Assembly: GCA_016716605.1 (NCBI GenBank)
Contig: JADJWA010000001.1
Location: 806,001-870,000, forward strand
Direction: 5' to 3'
Length of the DNA stretch: 64,000 nt
Origin: Flavobacteriales bacterium
GTDB lineage: Bacteria > Bacteroidota > Bacteroidia > Flavobacteriales_F > PHOS-HE28
Shown here: in pieces, positions 54,305 to 62,606 of the stretch
How the letters are laid out: every line of letters begins with the position of its first letter
Position numbering within the stretch: position 1 is the first letter of the stretch
Made by a program: the position numbers and the translations under genes
Notes under the pieces: generated by a model
What the model was told of the DNA's origin: nothing
The model's database searches: none
What the model saw: only the letters and a program-made list of their open reading frames with translations

Positions 54305-55127
54305 CGGCAAAGGGCCTGATGGCCCGGTGGTGCTCGACGGTACGGCTCACCGTGCCGAACTGGAACTGGCGCAGCATGCGATCGGTATAGGGCACGGAGT
54401 TGCGCAGGCCGGTGTAGTGCGTGAATCGGGCTTTGCGCTCCATGGGCACCACCGGATGATCCGGGTCATATTCCCACGGATGGATGTAGAACATCCGTGG
54501 CAGGCCTGCCGCCGCGCGTTGCTGAAGCCCTTTGCGCGTGAAGAAATACGGGAACAGCCGGAAGTAGGCTCCGCCGATGCCCAGCCGCTTGCCGAGCAGG
54601 CGAAAGGTGCTCACCGGGAACTCGATGATGTCGGCCTCAGGGATTCGGAAGATGCTGTCGGGCGTGCTGGCTATACCATAGCGCCAGGTCTTCACAGGGG
54701 ATATGGAACAGTCGATGGAGTAGCCCTCCTCGCGCAGGATCGCGAGCGCCCAGAGCGACTTCTGCGTGATGCTGAAGAAGGGCGCGCGGAAGGCCGTGAC
54801 CGGTGTGCCCCCTGCATCTTCGAGGATGGCTTTGGTGCGCCGTACTTCTTCACGGAATGCTTCCGGTGCCAGGTGGTACACCTTCTCGTGGCTGAACCCG
54901 TGCGATGCCATCTCATGCCCGGCGTCACAAAGCGTGCGGATCAGCCGGGGGTATTGCTCCCCGATCCATCCCAAGGTGAAGAAGGTGGCCTTGGTGCCAT
55001 GACGATCCAGGAGCTCCATCACGCGGTCCATGCCTTTCTCGAGCCTGCGCTCCTTCCCGCTCCAGTCGGAATAGGGCAGCTCAATGCCGTGGTACCAATC
55101 CTCCAGGTCAACGCTGAATGCGATCAT
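54276..55127 (-). CDS. Polysaccharide deacetylase, DUF3473 (XrtA-system) type
   Basis: This 283-residue protein has a NodB-type deacetylase core: FSVDLEDWYHG with D7 and D10, HGTKATFFTLGWI, HEMASHGFSHEKVY with the metal-binding histidines, and AFRAPFFSI. The C-terminal part with MFYIHPWEYDPDHP matches DUF3473, which marks deacetylases of XrtA-type exopolysaccharide systems. It should remove acetyl groups from N-acetylated glycan during synthesis. It has no signal peptide. No exosortase gene is in the window. Confidence 0.87.
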   Translation of the reverse strand: MIAFSVDLEDWYHGIELPYSDWSGKERRLEKGMDRVMELLDRHGTKATFFTLGWIGEQYPRLIRTLCDAGHEMASHGFSHEKVYHLAPEAFREEVRRTKAILEDAGGTPVTAFRAPFFSITQKSLWALAILREEGYSIDCSISPVKTWRYGIASTPDSIFRIPEADIIEFPVSTFRLLGKRLGIGGAYFRLFPYFFTRKGLQQRAAAGLPRMFYIHPWEYDPDHPVVPMERKARFTHYTGLRNSVPYTDRMLRQFQFGTVSRTVEHHRAIRPFADVSLQVLAA

Positions 55128-55169
55128 GGCGCCGCAAGGTAGGCGGGCCGACGTCGAACGGTGCGTTGG

Positions 55170-56921
55170 TCAGGGGTGCTCCATCACCTGCATGCGCGCA
55201 TGCTCGATGGTGAAGCCCTTGCGCTGCGGCTCCCAGAAGAAGACCTCAGCGCGCGCGGCATCCGGGCATCGCGGGATGAGCAGCGTCGTGCGCCATGGCT
55301 CGCCGTCCCAATGCGCGCGGCGCGTGGCCAGCATGATGTGGTCGGCATGGAGCGCACGGCCCGCCTGATCGAAGACCGCCACGCATGCCCGGAGGTCAAG
55401 GGGCTGGGGGCCGCGCAGGGTGCCATGCAGCAGCACGATCGCATCGGTTGCGCGCAAGGGATCCACGGGGAAGGCAAGGCCCCGCGAGCGGTCCAGCCCA
55501 ACGGATTGCACTTCGAAGAGCGTGTCCGCGAATGCCCTGCCCTTGCTTGGATCACGACGCAGGTAGAGCACCAGGCCATTGTCCGAGCTGTCGGCTTTCA
55601 CATAGCGCGGGTCCTCGATGAAGGGAACGCCCTTCACCGCGAAGCGCGCATCGGCGGGGGTGTTCGGCCAACGCGCGGCTGTGCCATCGCCTTCGCAGCC
55701 GTGCAGGCGTCGTTGCAGCCCATAGGGCAGCAAGGCCAGCCGGTGCATGCCCACCACGGCTGGCCTTCCGAGCGCCGCTTCCAGCGAATCGATCCGGGCG
55801 ATGAACCGCTCCGGGACCGATTGCTCCGGCCAGAGCAGCGTGCGATCCACATTGGCGGTGAGCGCTGCGCGCAATGGGAGCACAAGCAGCGGCAGCGCAA
55901 GAAGCCAGGCGAGCGCGTGCACCCGGCGCAAGGCATCGGCGCTGAACGCCACGAAGAGGATCGAGAGCAGGAGCACATGAAGCGCCGTGCGGTCCTCGGC
56001 GTAGTTCAGCCCCATGGAATACGCCAGCAGCCAACGGAGCATGAATTCGCCCCAGAGCAATGCGCCAAAAACGAATGGCGCGCTCGGGAGCTTGATGCGA
56101 CGATCCGCAAGAAGAAGGGCAATCGCGAGCAACATGAATCCGCCGGTGACAACAGCGGCCGGGCCGGCGCCATCAATCCCCAGGGCATACTTCAGCAAGG
56201 ACACGACAGTGACCTCCAGATAACCCGCAGTGCCTCCCTGATACAGCAAGCCGAGCGAGGCCATGTACCGCGCCAACGCAGCGAACATCAGCATGGGTGT
56301 TAGGCCCAGCACGGTCCAAACGACCAATTGATTCCTTGTTCGCCATGCACGTCCAAGCAACAAGGCCAAGAGCACAGCGGAAACCGGAAGGAAGCCGATC
56401 ATGAAGCCCAGCGCGGCATTGAGGGCGAGCAAGCACCAAGCGAGATGCTTCGTAGCGCCATGCTCCGCGAAGCGCAAGGCCTGATCGATGGAAACGAGCA
56501 GCAGGGCGAGCGCTGGCCCGTAGCCACGGAAGAGCGAGAAGAAATCGAGCGCGAATGGGCATGCCAGCAGCGCTGGCCAGAGCAGCCAGCGCACGGGCCT
56601 GCTCATGCGCCCGCCGAAGCGCCATGCCGCTGACGCGTAGAGCAGGAAACTGAGCGCACTGGCCCAGCGCAGCGCAAGCGGATGAAGTCCGAAGAGCTTG
56701 AAGCCGATGTGGCCGCACAGGCTGTTGAGGTAGTGGTTGTTCGCATCCCACATGGAAGCGAAGGGCATGAAACTGCCCGGCTGCGCGTAAGCAAGGAAGG
56801 AAGTGGCCTCGTCGTGAACCAACGGCACCATCCAGGCCCGCAACGTCGCGTATGCGAACAGGACGGACGTCAACCCGACGAAGGCCCAACGCTCCTTCAG
56901 AGTGATCGAATCGCTCATCAT
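55170..56921 (-). CDS. Polytopic membrane protein with DEA and FFSLxRGYG motifs (paralogue B)
   Basis: This 583-residue protein has about ten membrane segments then a soluble tail ending VFFWEPQRKGFTIEHARMQV. The first loop reads VPLVHDEATSFLAY (D37, E38), followed by NNHYLNSLCGHIGFKLFG and PLALRWASALSFLLY; FFSLFRGYG is at 127-135. It starts by ATGA overlap with paralogue C, so the two are translated together. It is probably a GT-C-type glycosyltransferase or polymerase working on the glycan modified by the deacetylase gene 42 bp downstream. Confidence 0.62.
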   Translation of the reverse strand: MMSDSITLKERWAFVGLTSVLFAYATLRAWMVPLVHDEATSFLAYAQPGSFMPFASMWDANNHYLNSLCGHIGFKLFGLHPLALRWASALSFLLYASAAWRFGGRMSRPVRWLLWPALLACPFALDFFSLFRGYGPALALLLVSIDQALRFAEHGATKHLAWCLLALNAALGFMIGFLPVSAVLLALLLGRAWRTRNQLVVWTVLGLTPMLMFAALARYMASLGLLYQGGTAGYLEVTVVSLLKYALGIDGAGPAAVVTGGFMLLAIALLLADRRIKLPSAPFVFGALLWGEFMLRWLLAYSMGLNYAEDRTALHVLLLSILFVAFSADALRRVHALAWLLALPLLVLPLRAALTANVDRTLLWPEQSVPERFIARIDSLEAALGRPAVVGMHRLALLPYGLQRRLHGCEGDGTAARWPNTPADARFAVKGVPFIEDPRYVKADSSDNGLVLYLRRDPSKGRAFADTLFEVQSVGLDRSRGLAFPVDPLRATDAIVLLHGTLRGPQPLDLRACVAVFDQAGRALHADHIMLATRRAHWDGEPWRTTLLIPRCPDAARAEVFFWEPQRKGFTIEHARMQVMEHP

Positions 56922-58681
56922 CGAGCGGGTTCAATACGGTGCACCTTCAATCGGACGCTTGGTGCCGCGAACGAGTGGCGCTTCGGATTCCAGAGGTAGC
57001 AGACCCTTCGCGCGGCTGCGCGCTCCTGACGGGGCACGCGCCGGATCACGCCCCACGCTTCCCCCTGCCAATGCGTGCGCATGCGCTGCGCGTCCACCGC
57101 ATCGTAATGGAGCGCGCCGCCATCGGCATCCTTCACTTCCACCACTAGGCGGAGGTCGAGCGGTGAGAAGGTACTGCGCAGCTCGGCATGCAGCTCGATC
57201 AGCCATTCGCTGCTATCAAGCGCGGCATCTTCAGCCACGAGCAGCTCAACGAATTCGGCATCGGTCTCTTCAATGGTGAAGGCGGTATCGAGAAGGAGCA
57301 AGGTGCTCAAGGGCTCATCACGCTGCATGAGCGCGAGCTTGCCATGCGGCGCAGAGGTGATCGTGCTGAAACCGGCAGGCGCCTTGAAATAGGTCGGGTC
57401 GATGAGGAGAAGGTCGCAGGTGGGCTGCGGGAATCCGTCGCTATCGAGGAAAGGCAGCGTGCCGCCGTGACGCATGCTGCCGTATGCCCAAACGGCCGCA
57501 TTCTGGTGGTAGCCGCCGATGAGCAATGGGCGCTCACTGCCTCGCTGCAATTGCTCCACCGCATCGAAGACCTCCGCAGGGATCGCCTGCTCCGGCCAAT
57601 AGGCCGTACGGTCGATGTTTGCGAAAAGAGCCGTGCGGATCGGCAATGCAAGCATGAGGATGCCTGCCCAGCGCATCCAAGGCCGATCCTGCGCGAGTGC
57701 ATCAACGGAGAACCCGAACAAGAGCAGCAGGAGCGGAACGAGGTGCATGGCGGTGCGGTCCTGCGGGTAGAGCACCCCGAAGACCTCGGCCAGCACGAAA
57801 CGACCGAGCAGCTCACCGATGACGAGCAGCAGCAACGCGCCGATCTCAACGCGGTGACGATCCGTGCGCAAGGCCCACATGCCCGCGGGCAGGGGCAGGA
57901 GCATGAGGGCAGCGCCTGCAATCGGAGCATCCACACCAAGCACCCATCGGCTCAAGGAGGCCAGCGTGCCGCTGACGAGGCCGGCATCGGTGCCGAAGTA
58001 GAGCAGACCGCGCGCAGAGAGCTCGAAGGAATATTGCGTTGCGAGCAGCAGCGGCAAGGCGCCGAGCAGTACGAGGGCCAGCCATGCCAATGCATCGCGG
58101 CGAAGGCTGCGGAACACGATCGCAACAGCAGCCGCAAGGATCATGCACCACGCGATGAGCAGCGTTAGCGACGACGCGCAGGCCAACAGCATGGCTGCTA
58201 GAACGAGGAGGAGATCCCTGCGGCGCGCGTGGACCAACAAGCGCAACAGATGATGCAGCGCCATGAGGAGGAAGGCGAGCGAAGGACCATAGCCCCGGAA
58301 GAGCGCGAAGAACTCGATGTCGAAGGGCGTGAGCAGCAGCGCAATCACCGTGCTCATGCGGATGAAGCCATTCGCGATGGGCCGCGTGATGTGCCAGGCA
58401 TACAGCGCCCAGAGCACGAAGCTGATCAATGAGAACGCCCGCAAGGCCAGCGGCGATGGCCCGAAGAGCAGATAAGCCGCACGCGTGACCGCCGTGCTCA
58501 GCAGATGATTGCCGGCATCCCAATGCGCGAGGTAGGGCAGGTAATCGCCCGTGAGCACGTAGGTCTGGAAGGTGGCGGCCTCATCGTGGGTGAGCGGGAC
58601 GAGGGCCGCGCGCAAGAAGAGGTACAGGAAGGCCGCTAAGCCCACCGCGATGCAGGCGAGCCGTTCACCGCGCATGGCCAT
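56918..58681 (-). CDS. Polytopic membrane protein with DEA and FFALFRGYG motifs (paralogue C)
   Basis: This 587-residue protein resembles paralogue B along its length: VPLTHDEAATFQTYVL (D33, E34), GNHLLSTAVTRAAYLLFG, PLALRAFSLISFVLW and FFALFRGYG at 124-132. The tail ends VCYLWNPKRHSF and then VRLKVHRIEPA, also parallel to B. A tandem duplication followed by divergence is the simplest reading. It begins only 7 bp downstream of the scoA stop on the same strand, so it may ride on the scoA transcript. Confidence 0.62.
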   Translation of the reverse strand: MAMRGERLACIAVGLAAFLYLFLRAALVPLTHDEAATFQTYVLTGDYLPYLAHWDAGNHLLSTAVTRAAYLLFGPSPLALRAFSLISFVLWALYAWHITRPIANGFIRMSTVIALLLTPFDIEFFALFRGYGPSLAFLLMALHHLLRLLVHARRRDLLLVLAAMLLACASSLTLLIAWCMILAAAVAIVFRSLRRDALAWLALVLLGALPLLLATQYSFELSARGLLYFGTDAGLVSGTLASLSRWVLGVDAPIAGAALMLLPLPAGMWALRTDRHRVEIGALLLLVIGELLGRFVLAEVFGVLYPQDRTAMHLVPLLLLLFGFSVDALAQDRPWMRWAGILMLALPIRTALFANIDRTAYWPEQAIPAEVFDAVEQLQRGSERPLLIGGYHQNAAVWAYGSMRHGGTLPFLDSDGFPQPTCDLLLIDPTYFKAPAGFSTITSAPHGKLALMQRDEPLSTLLLLDTAFTIEETDAEFVELLVAEDAALDSSEWLIELHAELRSTFSPLDLRLVVEVKDADGGALHYDAVDAQRMRTHWQGEAWGVIRRVPRQERAAARRVCYLWNPKRHSFAAPSVRLKVHRIEPAR

Positions 58682-58688
58682 GGAGGCG

Positions 58689-59387
58689 TCAGGCGCGCTT
58701 GCGCACCGTGCGCTGCTCGATGCGCTTCTCGTAGCCGGTGCCTTGGAAGATGCGCTGCACGAAGATGCCCGGCGTGTGGATCTGATCCGGATCGAGCTCG
58801 CCGGGCTCCACGAGCTGCTCCACTTCGGCCACGGTGACCTTGCCCGCCATGGCCATCATGGGATTGAAATTGCGCGCCGTGCGCTTGTACACGAGGTTGC
58901 CGAAACGATCGCCCTTCCAGGCCTTCACCAATGCGAAATCGGCGCGGAGCCAGCTCTCGAGCACGTGCATCTTGCCGTTGAACTCGCGGGCCTCCTTCCC
59001 CTCGCCCACCTCGGTGCCATAGCCCGCAGGCGTGAAGAACGCCGGGATGCCGGCACCGCCCGCACGGCAGCGTTCGGCCAGCGTGCCTTGGGGGATCAGT
59101 TCCACCTCCAATTCTCCGCTGAGCATCTGCCGCTCGAACTCGTCGTTCTCGCCCACATAGCTGCTGATCATCTTCTTGACCTGCCGCGTCTTCAGCAGCA
59201 GGCCCAAGCCGAAGTCATCGACGCCCGCGTTGTTGCTGATGCAGGTGAGGCTTTTCGTTCCCCGGCGCACCATGGCCGCGATCAGGTTCTCCGGGATGCC
59301 GCACAGCCCGAAGCCGCCCACCATGAGCGTCATGTTGTCCTTCAGGCCATCGAGGGCCTCATCGGGCCCGGCCACCAACTTGTTCAT
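58689..59387 (-). CDS. scoA: 3-oxoacid CoA-transferase subunit A
   Basis: This 232-residue protein is the other half of the 3-oxoacid CoA-transferase. Family text: MTLMVGGFGLCGIPENLIAA, CISNNAGVDDFGLGLLL, ELIPQGTLAERCRAGGAGIP, ARNFNPMMAMAG. The genes for A and B are normally adjacent and overlapping; here B lies at 52384-53040 with four glycan-type genes between. Both run on minus in the order A then B, so an insertion between them is more likely than separate origins. Confidence 0.93.
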   Translation of the reverse strand: MNKLVAGPDEALDGLKDNMTLMVGGFGLCGIPENLIAAMVRRGTKSLTCISNNAGVDDFGLGLLLKTRQVKKMISSYVGENDEFERQMLSGELEVELIPQGTLAERCRAGGAGIPAFFTPAGYGTEVGEGKEAREFNGKMHVLESWLRADFALVKAWKGDRFGNLVYKRTARNFNPMMAMAGKVTVAEVEQLVEPGELDPDQIHTPGIFVQRIFQGTGYEKRIEQRTVRKRA

Positions 59388-59405
59388 GGGCGAATGATTG
59401 AGCGC

Positions 59406-59413
59406 CGAAGATA
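59406..59413 (-). promoter_or_regulatory. Candidate scoA -7 element TATCTTCG
   Basis: It matches TAnnTTYG on minus, 18 bp before the scoA ATG. Confidence 0.4.
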
Positions 59414-59437
59414 GATGGGCGCCCTTCGCGGCGAAGG

Positions 59438-60310
59438 CTACTTCAGGTCCTCCTCCGTGATCACCGCATCGCCCAGATAGCGGCCCTGCTTGTAGATCTT
59501 GATTCGGTCGAGGATGCCGTTGCGGTCGTACTCGTAGCGCTTGCCGTCCCAGAGGCGGCCAGCCTTGAACTCGCCCTGCTGCGAGAGGCGGAGCTGCTTA
59601 TCGTAGAGCGTATTGTAGCCGTTCTCGCGGAAGACCACGGCGTTGGTGCGCTCCGTGGGCGCCGGGGCTGGAGCGGGCTCCGCTTTCGGATCCACCTTCA
59701 CATCATCGGCCTTGGCGACCGGCTTGATCCACTTGCTGTTGGCCGCATCGATCACCCCTTCGTTGAACTGCGCGCTCTGGGTGAGCTGGCCCTTCTCGTC
59801 GTAACGCTTCAGCGCGCCATCCTCCTTGCCTTCTTCGACATTCACCGCCACGGCGAGCTGGCCGTTCTCATGGTAGTACTTCTGCTCGCCATCGCGCATG
59901 CCGTAAGGATTGAAGATGAAGTCCTGCGCGAGCTTGCCATTGGGGTGGTAGCGCTGGAACTTGCCCGTGTTGCGGTCGAGGTCCCAGGTGCCCAGCTCCT
60001 CCACCTTGCCCGTGGGGTAATAGGTCTTGTACTCCCCCTTGGGACGCCCCATCTGGTAGGTGATCTCGCTCATCACGTTGCCGTTGGGCCAATAGCGCTT
60101 CCACGTTCCCACGCGCTTGCTGTTGGCGTAGCGGCCCTCTTCGATCAATTGGCCGTCCTCGTACTCGGGCTTCTCGGCTTTCGGCGCGAGCACCTTCCAA
60201 TAGCCCTGCTTCCGGCCCATCTCGTCCACCACGTTCAGGGTGTCCTGTGCCAGGGCGGCGGCGCGACCGGCGATGAGCAGAAGGGTCAGCAGGGCGAGTT
60301 GTCGGATCAT
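59438..60310 (-). CDS. MORN-variant (YwqK-like) repeat protein, exported
   Basis: This 290-residue protein has a signal peptide (IRQLALLTLLLIAGRAAALAQ) and then repeated MORN_2-type units: GTWKRYWPNGNVMSEITY, GEYKTYYPTGKVEELGTW, GKFQRYHPNGKLAQDFIF and GEQKYYHENGQLAVAV. A Pro/Ala linker (PAPAPAPTE) separates a last repeat (LWDGKRYEYDRNGILDRI). YwqK was named as an antitoxin, but exported Bacteroidota members are usually simple surface repeat proteins, and no toxin gene is adjacent. An upstream in-frame start lacks a signal peptide. Confidence 0.8.
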   Translation of the reverse strand: MIRQLALLTLLLIAGRAAALAQDTLNVVDEMGRKQGYWKVLAPKAEKPEYEDGQLIEEGRYANSKRVGTWKRYWPNGNVMSEITYQMGRPKGEYKTYYPTGKVEELGTWDLDRNTGKFQRYHPNGKLAQDFIFNPYGMRDGEQKYYHENGQLAVAVNVEEGKEDGALKRYDEKGQLTQSAQFNEGVIDAANSKWIKPVAKADDVKVDPKAEPAPAPAPTERTNAVVFRENGYNTLYDKQLRLSQQGEFKAGRLWDGKRYEYDRNGILDRIKIYKQGRYLGDAVITEEDLK

Positions 60311-60349
60311 GGCGTGTTGGGCTTCGCGAGGCGCGAAACGGCCGGAGCA

Positions 60350-60463
60350 GGTTGAAGGTTGCGCCGAACTAGAGGTGTATGTTGCTGCCAACGCACAGGC
60401 GCAGCCACAGGTGGAGGGTTGGAGGTTGCGGGCATAGCGCATTCAACCTGCAACGCTCAACCC
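60350..60463. repeat. GGTTG/CAACC inverted repeats after the epimerase gene
   Basis: GGTTGAAGGTTGCG starts at 60350. GGGTTGGAGGTTGC near 60417 pairs at 11 of 14 bases with the complement of GCAACGCTCAACCC near 60450-60463, forming a hairpin across the epimerase stop codon. The hairpin could end that transcript. The shared word TCAACCTGCAAC also occurs near 42024. No gene lies in this 146-bp gap. Confidence 0.45.
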
Positions 60464-61404
60464 CCAATCAACTTTCTCAACTCAACCATCATCTCGTCCA
60501 CCATCGCTCCCAGGTCATACCGCGGCTTCCAGCCCCAGTCGGTGCGGGCGGCGCTATCGTCTATGCTGCGCGGCCAGCTATCGGCGATGGCCTGGCGGTG
60601 GTCCGGCGCGTAGTCGATGGTGAAGCCGGGGATGTGACGGCGCACCTCGGCGGCAATCTCCTCCGGATTGAAGCTGAAGCCGGCGAGGTTGTAGCTGGTG
60701 CGTTCCTTCACGCGCTCAGCAGGCGCTTCCATCAGGTCGATGGTGGCGCGGATCGCATCGGGCATGTACATCATGGGAAGGGTGGTCTTCGGCCCGAGGA
60801 AACTCGTGTACTTGCCCTGCTTGATCGCCTCGTGGAAGATGTGCACGGCATAATCGGTGGTGCCGCCGCCCGGCGCGCTCTTCCAGCCGATGAGGCCGGG
60901 GTAACGGATGCTGCGCACATCCACGCCGTAGCGCTTGTGGTAGTACTGGCACCAGCCCTCGCCGGCGAGTTTGCTTATGCCATATACGGTTGTGGGCTCC
61001 GCGATGGTGTGCTGCGGTGTCTTGTCATTCGGCGTGGTGGGGCCGAAAACGGCGATGCTGCTGGGCCAATACACGCGCTTCAACCTGCCCTCACGCGCAA
61101 GCTCCAGGACGATGAAGAGGCTCTCCATGTTCAGCTTCCACGCAAAGGCGGGATCCTTCTCAGCCGTGGCGCTCAGCAAGGCGGCGAGCAGGTAAACCTC
61201 CGTGATCCCCTGCTTCTCGATGATGCGCTCGATGCCCCTGCGGTCCATGGCGTCCACCATGGCGAAGGGGCCAGCCTGCTCCACCTGCGGTTGCTTGATG
61301 TCGCTGGCCACCACGTTATCGTTGCCGAAACGGGCGCGCAGGCCTTCCACGAGCTCAGTGCCGATCTGGCCGCTGGAGCCGATGACGAGGATCTTCTTGG
61401 TCAT
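60457..61404 (-). CDS. NAD-dependent epimerase/dehydratase, probably L-threonine 3-dehydrogenase
   Basis: This 315-residue short-chain dehydrogenase has the Rossmann motif ILVIGSSGQIGTEL (GxxGxxG), the acidic NAD-choosing residue in VVASDIKQP and the active-site YGISK in PTTVYGISKLAGE. The features YWPSSIAVFGPTTP, SIRYPGLIGWKSAPGGGTTDY and LPMMYMPDAIRAT match the UDP-galactose-epimerase-like L-threonine dehydrogenases of Bacteroidota and animals, which oxidise threonine to 2-amino-3-ketobutyrate. A sugar-nucleotide epimerase is the alternative. The ATG (MTKKILVIG) is preferred to an upstream start inside the trhO promoter. Confidence 0.85.
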   Translation of the reverse strand: MTKKILVIGSSGQIGTELVEGLRARFGNDNVVASDIKQPQVEQAGPFAMVDAMDRRGIERIIEKQGITEVYLLAALLSATAEKDPAFAWKLNMESLFIVLELAREGRLKRVYWPSSIAVFGPTTPNDKTPQHTIAEPTTVYGISKLAGEGWCQYYHKRYGVDVRSIRYPGLIGWKSAPGGGTTDYAVHIFHEAIKQGKYTSFLGPKTTLPMMYMPDAIRATIDLMEAPAERVKERTSYNLAGFSFNPEEIAAEVRRHIPGFTIDYAPDHRQAIADSWPRSIDDSAARTDWGWKPRYDLGAMVDEMMVELRKLIGG

Positions 61405-61409
61405 GCGGG

Positions 61410-61417
61410 CGAAGCTA
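61410..61417 (-). promoter_or_regulatory. Candidate -7 element TAGCTTCG (epimerase gene)
   Basis: It matches TAnnTTYG on minus, five bases before the ATG at 61404. Confidence 0.4.
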
Positions 61418-61450
61418 TTTCGCTGACGGTAACAGCCCGATTGACCGCCG

Positions 61451-61458
61451 TACTTTCG
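61451..61458 (+). promoter_or_regulatory. Candidate -7 element TACTTTCG (trhO)
   Basis: It matches TAnnTTYG on plus, four bases before the ATG at 61463, divergent from the epimerase element. Confidence 0.45.
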
Positions 61459-61462
61459 CCAC

Positions 61463-62575
61463 ATGGACGCCCACCGCCTCCGCAACCTGCACCGGCCCGA
61501 TGTTCTTCGCGCCCGACTGGAGCGTGAGGGCGCGTCACGCACCACGCTTTCATTCTATCGCTACGTGCGTTTGAAGGATGTCGAAGCCCTTCGCCACGAG
61601 CTCTACTCCGAGTGGGAATCGTTGGGCGTCCTCGGGCGCATCTATCTCTCCCAGGAAGGCATCAATGCGCAGATAAGCCTACCAACGGCAAACCTGGAAG
61701 CCTTCCGGACAAACCTCGATAGGCGCGACGCGTTCGGCGATGTCCCGTGGAAGATCGCCGTGGAGGATGATGGCAAGAGTTTCCTCAAGCTGGCCATCAA
61801 GGTCAAGAAGAAGATCGTGGCCGACGGCTTGGCCGATGATGCCTTCGATGTGACGAACGTGGGCGCCCACCTTGACGCGAAGACCTTCAACCAGAAGGTG
61901 GAGGAAGGCGCATTGGTGATCGACATGCGCAACAATTACGAGAGCGCGATCGGCTTTTTCGAGGGAGCCTACTTGCCTAAGGCCGATACGTTCCGCGGGG
62001 CCATCGAGGAGGTGACGGAGGTGATGAGGGAGAAGAAGAACGCCGAAGTGCTTCTCTATTGCACCGGGGGCATCCGATGCGAAAAAGCCAGCGCCTACCT
62101 GAAACACGAGGGCTTCACGAACGTGGGCCAGTTGCACGGCGGCATCATCGACTACGCGCGGCAGATCAAGGCGTTAGGGCTTCCGAGCAAGTACAAGGGC
62201 CAGAACTTCGTGTTCGATGAGCGGTTGGCGGAGCGCATCACGGACGATGTGGTGAGCACCTGCATGCAATGCGGCACGAAGAGCGACCGCATCTGCAATT
62301 GCCAGGAGGTGACCTGCAACATGCTGTTGGTGCAGTGCGAGGACTGCGCCAAGAAATACGCCGACTGCTGCTCACCAAGCTGTCGGGAGATCCATCTGTT
62401 GCCCGATGCCGTGCAACGCGCGTGGCGCAAGGGCCGGAGCACCCGCAGCACGAAGACCAAGGCGATCAATGATCCCGAAGGGTTGCGCAAGCGCATCCGG
62501 GAGGAGGGGGCACTACTCCTGCTCAACGGATCGCTTCATCCTGAACTGACGAATCTCATCCCAACATCCAAGTAA
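61463..62575 (+). CDS. trhO: tRNA uridine(34) hydroxylase, rhodanese-like
   Basis: This 370-residue protein hydroxylates U34 of tRNA on the way to cmo5U/mo5U. An N-terminal domain (FYRYVRLKDVEALRHELY, IYLSQEGINAQIS) precedes a rhodanese domain with VIDMRNNYES and the catalytic loop YCTGGIRCEKA (C200, C206). The C-terminal part has four-cysteine clusters (CMQCGTKSDRICNC, CEDCAKKYADCCSPSC) as in longer YceA-type members. It is divergent from the epimerase gene across 58 bp. Confidence 0.92.
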   Translation: MDAHRLRNLHRPDVLRARLEREGASRTTLSFYRYVRLKDVEALRHELYSEWESLGVLGRIYLSQEGINAQISLPTANLEAFRTNLDRRDAFGDVPWKIAVEDDGKSFLKLAIKVKKKIVADGLADDAFDVTNVGAHLDAKTFNQKVEEGALVIDMRNNYESAIGFFEGAYLPKADTFRGAIEEVTEVMREKKNAEVLLYCTGGIRCEKASAYLKHEGFTNVGQLHGGIIDYARQIKALGLPSKYKGQNFVFDERLAERITDDVVSTCMQCGTKSDRICNCQEVTCNMLLVQCEDCAKKYADCCSPSCREIHLLPDAVQRAWRKGRSTRSTKTKAINDPEGLRKRIREEGALLLLNGSLHPELTNLIPTSK

Positions 62576-62606
62576 GGGCGGGAATTTCCGGCCCCATACT
62601 CAGCCC

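Noticed and set aside
59438..60310. YwqK-type protein as antitoxin of a toxin-antitoxin pair
   Set aside because: The protein has a signal peptide and no toxin-like gene lies next to it.
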